A DNA stretch of 7,938 bases from Candidatus Bipolaricaulota bacterium (GCA_027021605.1 JALUUA010000227.1:1-7938); one strand, 5' to 3'. Shown: positions 1-5,772, counted from the stretch's first letter. Made by a program: numbers and translations. Notes: generated by a model from the sequence alone, not told the origin.

Positions 1-126
1 ATCCTCGCGGATTTAACCGCGGAGGACGTGGGGGGAGCCATACGCAACGTCAGCGTCCAAGAGGCGCTAGAATTCCTCAAGATAAGCCTAAAAGCCCACA
101 CAACGTACGGACCGTGCCGGTTTTAA
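1..126 (+). CDS. 3' end of an unidentified protein, possibly an STN-like domain
   Basis: Frame 1 is open from the window edge to a TAA at 124-126, giving the last 41 residues of a protein whose start lies outside the window. The segment around IRNVSVQEALEFL resembles the conserved helix of the short STN (secretin/TonB N-terminal) domain, where a beta strand is followed by 'v.leeAL..lL'. The tail after it (KAHTTYGPCRF) does not match the usual end of that domain, so the protein could be truncated or frameshifted. The next gene starts 27 bases downstream on the same strand, so the two are probably co-transcribed. The family assignment is a guess from a few residues; only the open frame and the stop are seen directly. 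Confidence 0.4.
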   Translation: MLADLTAEDVGGAIRNVSVQEALEFLKISLKAHTTYGPCRF

Positions 127-153
127 CAGCCACGAAGGGCAAAGGAGGCGAAA

Positions 154-570
154 GTGAAGCGATACCTTCTCGCAGCGGTCGCCGTTTCTCTCATCGGACT
201 CCCCATCCAGGCTCAGCCGATCGAGCTGTCTGTCACCTGCGAGAACGGAAGGGTGACGGTTCGCTTCTTCGTGACCGATCCCGTGGAGAGTCTCAGAGCC
301 TGGCTCAACGAAACTGAGATCGTCAACGAACGAAATCCGAAGGTGCCGTACACCTACCAACAGACCCACGATGCACCCACGCCGGAGATCGTGATTAAGG
401 TCCAAGCCGACGAGAGCGTAAGCACAGCCTCGGTGACCTGCGGGGAGAGCCTCGCAGATCCCCAGGCTTCTATGGGTTCTGTGAGGTGGGGCCTGCTGAT
501 CGCTCTGCTGGTCGTGGGAGGTTTGCTTGCCCTCGCGCTCCGTCAGAGACGGAAATCCCAGCCTGCTTAA
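154..570 (+). CDS. small secreted protein with C-terminal membrane anchor, function unknown
   Basis: This 138-residue protein starts at a GTG preceded by a strong Shine-Dalgarno AAAGGAGG at 141-148, five bases upstream. It has a signal peptide: basic MKR, a hydrophobic stretch at residues 4-16 and a probable cleavage after Ala20 (IQA|Q). An extracytoplasmic part of about 90 residues, rich in beta-forming residues, follows. It has two cysteines (Cys29 and Cys96), spaced as they might be for a disulfide in an Ig-like fold. Residues 112-129 form a transmembrane helix, followed by a basic tail (RQRRKSQPA). The layout predicts a single-pass envelope protein with its soluble domain outside and a short cytoplasmic tail. 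No LPxTG or PEP-CTERM motif is visible. It shares a strand with the partial upstream gene and converges on hslU, 37 bases away. I do not recognise a family. Confidence 0.75.
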   Translation: MKRYLLAAVAVSLIGLPIQAQPIELSVTCENGRVTVRFFVTDPVESLRAWLNETEIVNERNPKVPYTYQQTHDAPTPEIVIKVQADESVSTASVTCGESLADPQASMGSVRWGLLIALLVVGGLLALALRQRRKSQPA

Positions 571-607
571 CGCTCGCCTGGGAGATCCGTCCCCCAGGGC
601 TCGACGG

Positions 608-2008
608 CTACAGAATATACCGGCTCAGGTCCAAATCCTCGGCGATCGGGGCGAGCTTCTCGCGGACGTACTCGGGCGTGATCGTGAACTTTCGGGGCTC
701 CGGGAGGTCCGCCGTCTCGAACGCCAGATCCTCCATGAGCTTCTCCATCACCGTCTGGAGCCTGCGGGCCCCGATGTCCTCCGTGGACGTGTTGAGCTCG
801 TACGCGATCCGCGCGATCTCGTCCACGGCCTCGTCCGTGAACTCCAACTCCAAGTTCTCCGTCGCCAGAAGGGCCTGGTACTGCTTCACCAAAGCGTCCT
901 CGGGCTCGGTGAGGATCCGCTTGAAGTCTTCCCGGGTGAGGGGCCGAAGCTCCACCCGGATGGGGAGGCGGCCCTGGAGTTCCGGGATGAGGTCGCTGGG
1001 TTTGGCCATCGTGAACGCCCCGGCGGCTATAAAGAGAATGTTCTCCGTCGAGACGTGGCCGTGGCGGGTCCGCACGGTGGTGCCCTCTAAGAGGGGCAGC
1101 AGATCCCGCTGGACGCCCTGGCGGCTCACCCCGGGGCCGTGGTGCTCCTCGCGGCCGCCCATGGCCAGCTTGTCGATCTCGTCGATGAAGACGATCCCCA
1201 GCTCCTCGGCGCGCTCCAGCGCCCGGCGGCGGACCTCCTCTTGGTTGATGAGCTTGTCCGCCTCCTGCTGAAAGAGGACCTCGCGGGCTTCCTTCACCTT
1301 GAGGCGCTTGGGCACCAGACGCTGGGGCATCATGTCGCCCAGGACGCTCAAATCGATCCCGATCTGCTCCAGCCCCTCACCCGCGAAGACGTTGATTTGC
1401 TGAAACGGCGACTGGGGCAGGCGGATCTCGACGTAGCGGTCTTCGAGCTCCCCCTTGCGCAGCTTCTGGCGCAGCTTCTCGCGGGTGCTCTCGAAGGAGG
1501 CCAGCCGCTCCTCGTCCGTGGTGCTCGGCCTCGGGAGCAGGGCATCCAAGAGCCTCTCCTCCACCTGGCGCTCGGCCTCCCGTTCTACGCGCTTTATCTC
1601 CTCCTGGCGCACGAGGTTGATGCTCACTTCCACGAGGTCCCGGATCATGGACTCCACATCCCGCCCGACGTAGCCCACCTCCGTGAACTTGGTCGCCTCC
1701 ACCTTGAGGAAGGGCGCGCGCACGATCTGGGAGATCCTCCGGGAGATCTCCGTCTTGCCCACGCCGGTGGGGCCGATCATCAAAATGTTCTTGGGCTGGA
1801 TCTCCCGCCGCAGGGGGCCTTCCACCCGCTGGCGGCGGACGCGGTTTCGTAAAGCGATGGCGACGGCCTTCTTCGCCTCGCGCTGGCCGACGATGTACTT
1901 ATCGAGCTCGGAGACGATCTCCTTGGGCGTAAGAGCATCGAGCCGCTCGCGGAGTTCCGCCTCGTCCTGCGCTTTTTGAATCTCTACGATCTCCCCCATG
2001 TTCACCAC
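608..2008 (-). CDS. hslU: HslU, ATPase/unfoldase subunit of the HslVU protease
   Basis: HslU is the AAA+ ring that unfolds proteins and feeds them into the HslV chamber in the cytoplasm. In the 466-residue product, Walker A (GPTGVGKT) is at 79-86, the pore loop GYVG at 112-115 and Walker B (FIDEID) at 274-279. The arginine-finger region GRLPIRVEL is near 346-354, and sensor 2 (GARRL) is at 413-417. The protein ends in the typical LSRYIL, whose tail docks into HslV. A charged inserted (I) domain spans roughly 115-250. The length is slightly above the E. coli protein (443). The start is GTG at 2008, with GAGGAG at 2014-2019 five bases away. A second GTG at 2005 and an ATG at 1999 are also possible. 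The start overlaps the end of hslV, which suggests translational coupling and matched expression. The identification is secure. Confidence 0.97.
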   Translation of the reverse strand: MVNMGEIVEIQKAQDEAELRERLDALTPKEIVSELDKYIVGQREAKKAVAIALRNRVRRQRVEGPLRREIQPKNILMIGPTGVGKTEISRRISQIVRAPFLKVEATKFTEVGYVGRDVESMIRDLVEVSINLVRQEEIKRVEREAERQVEERLLDALLPRPSTTDEERLASFESTREKLRQKLRKGELEDRYVEIRLPQSPFQQINVFAGEGLEQIGIDLSVLGDMMPQRLVPKRLKVKEAREVLFQQEADKLINQEEVRRRALERAEELGIVFIDEIDKLAMGGREEHHGPGVSRQGVQRDLLPLLEGTTVRTRHGHVSTENILFIAAGAFTMAKPSDLIPELQGRLPIRVELRPLTREDFKRILTEPEDALVKQYQALLATENLELEFTDEAVDEIARIAYELNTSTEDIGARRLQTVMEKLMEDLAFETADLPEPRKFTITPEYVREKLAPIAEDLDLSRYIL

Positions 2009-2547
2009 GCAAGCTCCTCGAGGACGATCTCTCGATTGGTGTAGACGTCGATCCCGGCGGCGATCTCTAAAGCCTTGCGGGCGATCTCTCGAACGCTCAA
2101 ATCCGTCTCGGCCCGCAGCGCCCGCGCGGCGGCGAGCGCGTAGGGACCGCCGCTTCCTAAGCCCAGCATCTCGTCGTCGGGCTCCAGCACGTCCCCGGAG
2201 CCCGAGATCAAGAGGATCGCCTCTTTGCTCACGGCCGCCAGCAGGGCCTCCAGGCGCCGCAGCGCCCGGTCGGTCCGCCAGTCCTTGGTGAGCTCCACCG
2301 CCGCCCGGCGGAGGTTCCCCCCGTAGGTCTGGAGCTTCCCCTCGAAGCGCTCGAAGAGCGTGAGCGCATCGGCGGTCGCCCCGGCGAAGCCCACCAGCAC
2401 CCGGTCGTCGTAGATTTTACGGATCTTGCGGGTTCTTTGCTTGAGGATCGTGTTCTGGAAGGTGGCCTGCCCGTCGGCGGCGATCACCGCCACCCGCTCC
2501 TCCTCCGAACGAATGGCCAAGATCGTCGTGCCCTGGATGCTAGCCAT
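2002..2547 (-). CDS. hslV: HslV, peptidase subunit of the HslVU protease
   Basis: HslV is the N-terminal-threonine peptidase that forms the double-hexamer core degraded substrates enter through HslU. With the ATG at 2547 the product is 181 residues, starting MASIQG-TTILAIR. The nucleophile should be Thr7, exposed after removal of a six-residue propeptide, as in Thermotoga-type HslV. E. coli loses only the initiator Met. The ADGQAT motif, the lysine equivalent to E. coli Lys33 (in TRKIRK), GFAG.TADA and GSGGPYALAAARAL are all present. There are two extra residues between the N-terminal strand and ADGQ. A TTG at 2553 could also start the frame. I prefer the ATG because AGGGAG lies ten bases upstream of it. 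The start overlaps the glycosyltransferase stop by eight bases, and the end overlaps hslU. Confidence 0.96.
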   Translation of the reverse strand: MASIQGTTILAIRSEEERVAVIAADGQATFQNTILKQRTRKIRKIYDDRVLVGFAGATADALTLFERFEGKLQTYGGNLRRAAVELTKDWRTDRALRRLEALLAAVSKEAILLISGSGDVLEPDDEMLGLGSGGPYALAAARALRAETDLSVREIARKALEIAAGIDVYTNREIVLEELAW

Positions 2548-3754
2548 GAGCAATTTTCTCCCTCTCTTTGTTCCCGCTCTCTTTGCGCTCCACTCGCAGG
2601 GTGATCAGCTCGTCGTAGATCTCCAGCAGGCGCTCCGCGGAGCGCTGGACGCTGTTCCGCTCCGAGATCTCCCGGGCCGCGCGGCTCATCTTGCTGTACA
2701 ACGCCTCGTCCTGCAGCAGCTTGAGAACGGCTTGGGCGAACGCGTCCTCGTCCTCGGGGGTGAGGATCCCCGTGACGCCGTCTTGGACGGCCTCGAGCGC
2801 CCCCATCTCGCCGACGGCCACCACGGGAAGCCCCGCGGCCTGGGCCTCCGTAAAGACGATCCCCTGGGTCTCCGTCTTGGAGCCGTAGACGAAGAGATCC
2901 GCGGTCTTGTAGTAGTCCACGAGCGCGTCCCAGGGGCGGTAGCCCGTGAAGATCACCCGATCACCGAGCTCAAGGGCTTGCGCCTCTTGTTCGAGTTCCG
3001 CGCGGGCGGGGCCGTCCCCCACGATCACCAGGCGCACGTCCCGGCGGTGGGCGAGCACCCGCCGGAAGGCCCGGAGCACGAACGAGACGTTCTTCTCCCG
3101 CGAGAGCCGCCCGGCGCAGAGGAGCAGCTTCTCCTGGGGGGAGAGGCCCAGCTCCGCGCGTACGTCGCGCTTTGGGGGCCCGGAGAAGGCGTCCATGTCC
3201 ATCCCAAACAGGAGCACCCAGATGGGGACGCGAATCCCGTAGGAGAGGAGCTCCTCCTTCATGGGGGTGGTGGGAACGGTCACGCCGTCGCAGCGGTTGC
3301 AGAACGCCCGGCTCACCCTTTTCACGAACTCGGGCGAGGGCCGCAGGTACCGCGGGAGGTAGTGCAGATACTCCGTAAAGAGCGTGTGGTAGGTGTGCAG
3401 GTGGGGAATATCGTAGCGGCGGGCCACCCGGATGCCGAGCATCCCCATCGTAAAGGGCGTGTGACTGTGGACGACGTCCAACTGTTGAAACACCCGGCGG
3501 GCCTCGCGGTGGTAGGGAATCGTCACGCGACTCTCTTTGTGATACCAAAAGGGGAACGCCGGGAACCGGAAGATGCGCTCACGTTCGAGGTGAGCACGTC
3601 GGGTCTCGTACGCCGGGGCGAAGACGTAGACCTCGTGGCCCCGCTCACGTAAGACGCGCTCCAGGATGGGCAACAGGGTCGCCACACCGTTGATCTGCGG
3701 GCGGTACGTGTCCGTGAAGAACCCGATGGTGAGCTTCTTGTTGTTGACGGTCAT
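2540..3754 (-). CDS. GT4-family glycosyltransferase, probably glycolipid-synthesising
   Basis: This is a 404-residue GT-B fold retaining glycosyltransferase of family 4. The N-terminal acceptor domain opens with GFFTDTYRPQINGV (residues 11-24), typical of enzymes that glucosylate diacylglycerol or phosphatidylinositol. The donor domain has GRLSREKN (215-222), GDGP (246-249) and the E-x7-E pair Glu295/Glu303, which binds the sugar nucleotide. No signal peptide or transmembrane helix is seen, so it probably acts at the inner face of the membrane. The start is the ATG at 3754: it forms an ATGA overlap with the dciA stop. The frame is open further upstream only to a TTG at 3793. Odd point: the linker usually reading 'PTGID' is LLFGMD here (182-187). 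Sugar donor and acceptor cannot be told from the sequence. Its presence between dciA and hslV looks like simple operon packing. Confidence 0.88.
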   Translation of the reverse strand: MTVNNKKLTIGFFTDTYRPQINGVATLLPILERVLRERGHEVYVFAPAYETRRAHLERERIFRFPAFPFWYHKESRVTIPYHREARRVFQQLDVVHSHTPFTMGMLGIRVARRYDIPHLHTYHTLFTEYLHYLPRYLRPSPEFVKRVSRAFCNRCDGVTVPTTPMKEELLSYGIRVPIWVLLFGMDMDAFSGPPKRDVRAELGLSPQEKLLLCAGRLSREKNVSFVLRAFRRVLAHRRDVRLVIVGDGPARAELEQEAQALELGDRVIFTGYRPWDALVDYYKTADLFVYGSKTETQGIVFTEAQAAGLPVVAVGEMGALEAVQDGVTGILTPEDEDAFAQAVLKLLQDEALYSKMSRAAREISERNSVQRSAERLLEIYDELITLRVERKESGNKEREKIAHG

Positions 3755-4317
3755 GGTGACGGGGGAGGGGAAGCGCCCTCCTCCAGGCGGCAATAGTAGC
3801 AGATCTCGTCGTCCTCGTGGTGGTGGACGCCGCAGCGGGGGCAGCGGTGCCCTCCCTGCGCGCGGCGGGCTTGGTCTTGCCGGAGGGAGGCCAGGATCCA
3901 GCCCTCAAAGGCCCTTCGGAGCTTGGGGTCCTCGACCTCGTCGAGGAGCTTCGAGAGCCGTTCGCGCTCCAGGAGGCTGAGCTGCTCTCGTTCAGCATCT
4001 TCCTCCGCATAGAGACGCCGAGCGCGGAAGGAGCTGCCCACCCGGAAGCGGATCTCCCGGATTCGGGGCTCGCCGAGGAGCGCGTTCAGCTTCTTGAGAT
4101 AGACGTCCTGCATCAGGCGGAGCTGCTGGGCGACGACGTGGTTGGCCGCTTCCACATAGAGCACCCCTTCGCGGACGCGGAGGGCTTCCGTGAGGCGCCC
4201 CATCTGCGGCCCGGCCACTTCAGGCCAGAAGAGCAGGGGCTCCTGCTCCTTGAACTCCCGCTCCAGGCCCATCTGCTCCAAGAGCGTTCGGATCTCGCCC
4301 AGCGTGATGTTCCCCAT
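3751..4317 (-). CDS. dciA: DciA-like protein (DUF721) with C-terminal zinc ribbon
   Basis: The N-terminal ~95 residues match DUF721/DciA. Seen are WPEVAGPQ (31-38), a basic/hydrophobic strand GVLYVEAANHVVAQQL (51-66) and the closing strand RIREIRFRVG (85-94). DciA proteins assist loading of the replicative helicase DnaB in the many bacteria that lack DnaC. A charged, probably helical region (about 100-150) follows. It leads to a zinc-ribbon knuckle pair, CPRC (159-162) and CYYC (173-176), with three histidines between. At 188 residues it is longer than many family members because of this ribbon. The ATG at 4317 has no clear Shine-Dalgarno and a predicted leader of only about 14 bases. It is the first gene of the operon and lies directly beside the DnaA-box cluster, which fits a replication role. 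The family call is firm; the helicase-loading function is inferred from the family. Confidence 0.85.
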   Translation of the reverse strand: MGNITLGEIRTLLEQMGLEREFKEQEPLLFWPEVAGPQMGRLTEALRVREGVLYVEAANHVVAQQLRLMQDVYLKKLNALLGEPRIREIRFRVGSSFRARRLYAEEDAEREQLSLLERERLSKLLDEVEDPKLRRAFEGWILASLRQDQARRAQGGHRCPRCGVHHHEDDEICYYCRLEEGASPPPSP

Positions 4318-4337
4318 TGTCCGTCCGTTCCCCGTGC

Positions 4338-4366
4338 ATTGTACTCTTGGGGTTCCCTAAGGGCAA
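4338..4366 (-). promoter_or_regulatory. sigma70-type promoter of the dciA-GT4-hslV-hslU operon
   Basis: Read on the minus strand, TTGCCC (4366-4361) and TACAAT (4343-4338) are separated by exactly 17 bases. They match the -35 consensus at 4 of 6 positions and the -10 at 5 of 6. Transcription would start near 4331, leaving a leader of about 14 bases before the dciA ATG at 4317. The promoter lies about 20 bases from the inverted repeat at 4388 and about 85 bases from the first DnaA box. DnaA binding or origin opening could therefore affect it, which is inference. Confidence 0.6.
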
Positions 4367-4387
4367 TGCCTTCCGTCTCACTCATCT

Positions 4388-4436
4388 CTACAACAACTGC
4401 TGTTTATATGTATATAATCTGTAGTAGTTGTTGTAG
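4388..4436. repeat. inverted repeat around an AT-rich core; candidate DNA-unwinding element
   Basis: Perfect 11-base arms, CTACAACAACT (4388-4398) and AGTTGTTGTAG (4426-4436), enclose about 20 bases made almost only of A and T (TTTATATGTATATAATCT, 4403-4420). Such an AT island is exceptional in this GC-rich window. The right arm reads as triplets TAG TAG TTG TTG TAG (4422-4436). It is followed by a 14-base GC-rich spacer (4437-4450) and then a DnaA box in reverse orientation (4451-4459). That order and orientation match the known basal unwinding module: DnaA-trios of 5'-[T/A]A[G/A]-3', GC cluster, then TGTGGATAA. Three of five triplets fit. An RNA hairpin or a cryptic plus-strand promoter (TATAAT at 4413-4418, without a fitting -35) are alternatives. 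Confidence 0.55.
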
Positions 4437-4460
4437 GGGGCCGTCCTCCCTGTGGAAAAC

Positions 4461-4493
4461 CCCACTTTCCCCAGAAGGGGAGCGAAAAGTGGG
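4461..4493. repeat. nested inverted repeat between the first two DnaA boxes
   Basis: CCCACTTT (4461-4468) is complementary to AAAGTGGG (4486-4493). Inside it CCCC (4469-4472) can pair with GGGG (4477-4480) around an AGAA loop, leaving a five-base bulge (4481-4485). The structure fills almost exactly the gap between the exact DnaA boxes at 4451-4459 and 4494-4502. It could be a hairpin or protein site within the candidate origin; no T-run follows, so a terminator is unlikely. Confidence 0.4.
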
Positions 4494-4638
4494 TGTGGAA
4501 AACCCTGTGGACAGATTGGGGAAAACCTGCCCCCCGCTGTGGAGAACGTATGGGGAAAACCCCGGCGGAAAATTTTCCACAGGACTTTTCCCCAGGTCCC
4601 CTCGAGTTTTCCACAGGTTTTCCACAGGGTTATCCCCA
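4494..4638. repeat. mirror-symmetric array of ten DnaA boxes centred at 4566
   Basis: Five reverse boxes start at 4494, 4506, 4517, 4538 and 4551. Five forward boxes start at 4573, 4586, 4607, 4618 and 4630. Each left box pairs with a right box with the same midpoint, base 4566: for example 4551-4559 with 4573-4581, and 4494-4502 with 4630-4638. Going outward, start-to-start steps are 13, 21, 11 and 12 on both sides. Bases between boxes mostly do not pair, so the symmetry is in box position and orientation rather than a simple sequence palindrome. Most steps are near one helical turn and the 21 step near two, so bound DnaA would lie roughly on one face of the helix. The exact box at 4642 continues the right array by another 12 bases without a left partner. 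Confidence 0.8.
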
Positions 4639-4689
4639 GAGTTTTCCACAGGAAGAAATCGAAATGTGATTTCATTTTTAGTAATGGCT

Positions 4690-4753
4690 CGGTCAGCGGA
4701 TGAGTAGCGGATTAACGGATTCATCCGTTAATCCGTTTTGCATCCGTTGACCG
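4690..4753. repeat. 64-bp two-tier palindrome built of CGGAT/ATCCG units
   Basis: The outer arms CGGTCAGCGGATG (4690-4702) and CATCCGTTGACCG (4741-4753) pair over 13 bases, with one G-T. A symmetric 5x5 mismatch follows. The inner arms CGGATTAACGGAT (4708-4720) and ATCCGTTAATCCG (4723-4735) pair perfectly around a two-base centre. Three CGGAT units on the left face three ATCCG units on the right. It lies 11 bases past the tsaD stop, so it may end the tsaD operon transcript before the candidate origin. However, the only T-run (TTTT, 4736-4739) is on the plus strand, inside the structure, and the minus strand has none after the hairpin. A cruciform or a binding site for a dimeric protein is equally possible. 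Confidence 0.7.
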
Positions 4754-4764
4754 ACATTTCCCCC

Positions 4765-5772
4765 TTAGCCCAACGTGAGTCCCGGCTGGGGGGAGAGCCG
4801 AAGGCTCTCCTCGGGGGAGGGGATCTCCAGCCCTTGGGTGAAGCGCACATACGCGGCGGCGGCGATCATCGCCGCGTTGTCCGTGCACAGCGCGAGCGAG
4901 GGGAAGTGCAGCTCATAGTTGTGGCGTTGGCACTCCTCCCGAAAGCGGGCGCGCAGACGGGAGTTGGCCGCCACCCCCCCGACGACGACGATCCTCCGGG
5001 TGTGGATCTTGCGGGCGGCCTTGAGGGTCTTCTGCAGGAGCACGTCCACGACGGCCTCCTGGAAGGAGGCCGCCAGGTCTTCTACGGGGGCATCGGGATG
5101 CTGTCTCAGGTGATACAGAACGGCGGTCTTGAGCCCGGCGAAGCTGAAGTCGAACCCGGGCTCCTCGAGCATGGGGCGCGGCAGCTCGACGGCCCGGGGG
5201 TCGCCCTCCCGGGCCAAGCGGTCGATCTGGGGCCCCGCGGGATACCCTACCCCCAGGAGTTTTCCGACCTTGTCGAACGCCTCCCCGGCGGCGTCGTCCC
5301 GCGTGGTGCCCAGCGTCTCGTAGGAGCCCCAAGCCTTGACGTGAACGAGCAGGGTGTGCCCCCCGGAGACGAGCAGCGCCAAAAAGGGCGGCGGGGCCTC
5401 CTCCCCCCGCTCCAGGTAGTGCGCGAAGAGGTGTCCCTCCAAGTGATTGATCCCCAGGAGGGGGACGTCGAGCCCGTAGGCCAGTCCCTTGGCGGTGGAG
5501 AGCCCCACGAGCAGCGCCCCCACGAGTCCCGGTCCCCGGGTGGCCCCGATCAGCTCGATTTCCTTGAGATCCACGCCCGCTTGCTCGAGGGCCTCATCGA
5601 GGACGTAGGGCATCTTCTTGATGTGGTTGCGGGAGGCGACCTCGGGGACGACGCCGCCGTACTTCTCGTGGAGCTTGGCTTGGGAGTAGACGACGTTGGA
5701 GAGCACCCGGCGGCCCCGAAGGACCGCCGCCGCCGTCTCATCGCAGGACGTCTCGATCCCCAGGACGTACAT
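4765..5772 (-). CDS. tsaD: TsaD, tRNA N6-threonylcarbamoyladenosine synthesis protein
   Basis: TsaD (YgjD/Kae1 family) transfers the threonylcarbamoyl group to A37 of tRNAs that read ANN codons, working with TsaB and TsaE in bacteria. The 335-residue length is normal. The start MYVLGIETSCDET is canonical for the family. The metal-binding H-x3-H is His110/His114 in NHLEGHLFAH. LVSGGHT (134-140), GEAFDKVGKLLG (163-174), FSFAGLKTA (209-217), GGVAANSRLR (265-274) and the metal-site aspartate in CTDNAAMI (Asp298) are all present. The ATG at 5772 has no good Shine-Dalgarno. It lies 39 bases after the hpt stop, so it is probably translated from the same operon mRNA. Nothing looks broken and the identification is secure. 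Confidence 0.97.
   Translation of the reverse strand: MYVLGIETSCDETAAAVLRGRRVLSNVVYSQAKLHEKYGGVVPEVASRNHIKKMPYVLDEALEQAGVDLKEIELIGATRGPGLVGALLVGLSTAKGLAYGLDVPLLGINHLEGHLFAHYLERGEEAPPPFLALLVSGGHTLLVHVKAWGSYETLGTTRDDAAGEAFDKVGKLLGVGYPAGPQIDRLAREGDPRAVELPRPMLEEPGFDFSFAGLKTAVLYHLRQHPDAPVEDLAASFQEAVVDVLLQKTLKAARKIHTRRIVVVGGVAANSRLRARFREECQRHNYELHFPSLALCTDNAAMIAAAAYVRFTQGLEIPSPEESLRLSPQPGLTLG

Larger units (their letters stand above)
4388..4650. other. candidate chromosomal replication origin (oriC)
   Basis: Exact DnaA boxes of the TTWTNCACA consensus occur in reverse orientation (TGTGGAAAA) at 4451-4459 and 4494-4502. In forward orientation (TTTTCCACA) they occur at 4573-4581, 4607-4615, 4618-4626 and 4642-4650. 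Near matches are at 4506-4514, 4517-4525, 4538-4546 and 4551-4559 (reverse) and at 4586-4594 and 4630-4638 (forward). All are one mismatch off except 4506-4514, which is two off. Forward copies are mostly followed by GG, giving an extended GTTTTCCACAGG. With the adjoining AT-rich element, and dciA next door, the region has the parts expected of oriC: initiator boxes and an unwinding site. Alternatives are a DnaA-titrating locus or a DnaA-controlled promoter region. dnaA itself is not in the window. The operon on the right is transcribed into the region, which is not the usual arrangement at an origin. Confidence 0.72.

Noticed and set aside
577..598. CCTGGG/CCCAGG hairpin between the convergent genes as a terminator
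   Set aside because: The stem is only six bases and no T-run follows on either strand, so termination cannot be supported.
2426..3652. 408-residue plus-strand open frame
   Set aside because: It lies antisense to the well-supported GT4 gene and arises from GC-rich codon structure; the product is low-complexity with no family features.
3755..3793. TTG at 3793 as the glycosyltransferase start
   Set aside because: It would add 13 proline/glycine-rich residues ahead of the conserved start; the ATG at 3754 gives the standard ATGA overlap with dciA.
4413..4418. Perfect TATAAT on the plus strand as a promoter
   Set aside because: There is no acceptable -35 at 16-18 bases and no plus-strand gene downstream; it is better read as part of the AT-rich element.
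4451..4650. CRISPR-like array
   Set aside because: Repeats are 9-12 bases, in two orientations, with 2-12-base gaps and no unique spacers; DnaA boxes explain them.
4388..4724. Several short open frames (78-106 residues) on both strands in the intergenic region
   Set aside because: They are open only because the DnaA-box repeats lack stops; the translated text is repeated box sequence without protein-like composition or ribosome sites.
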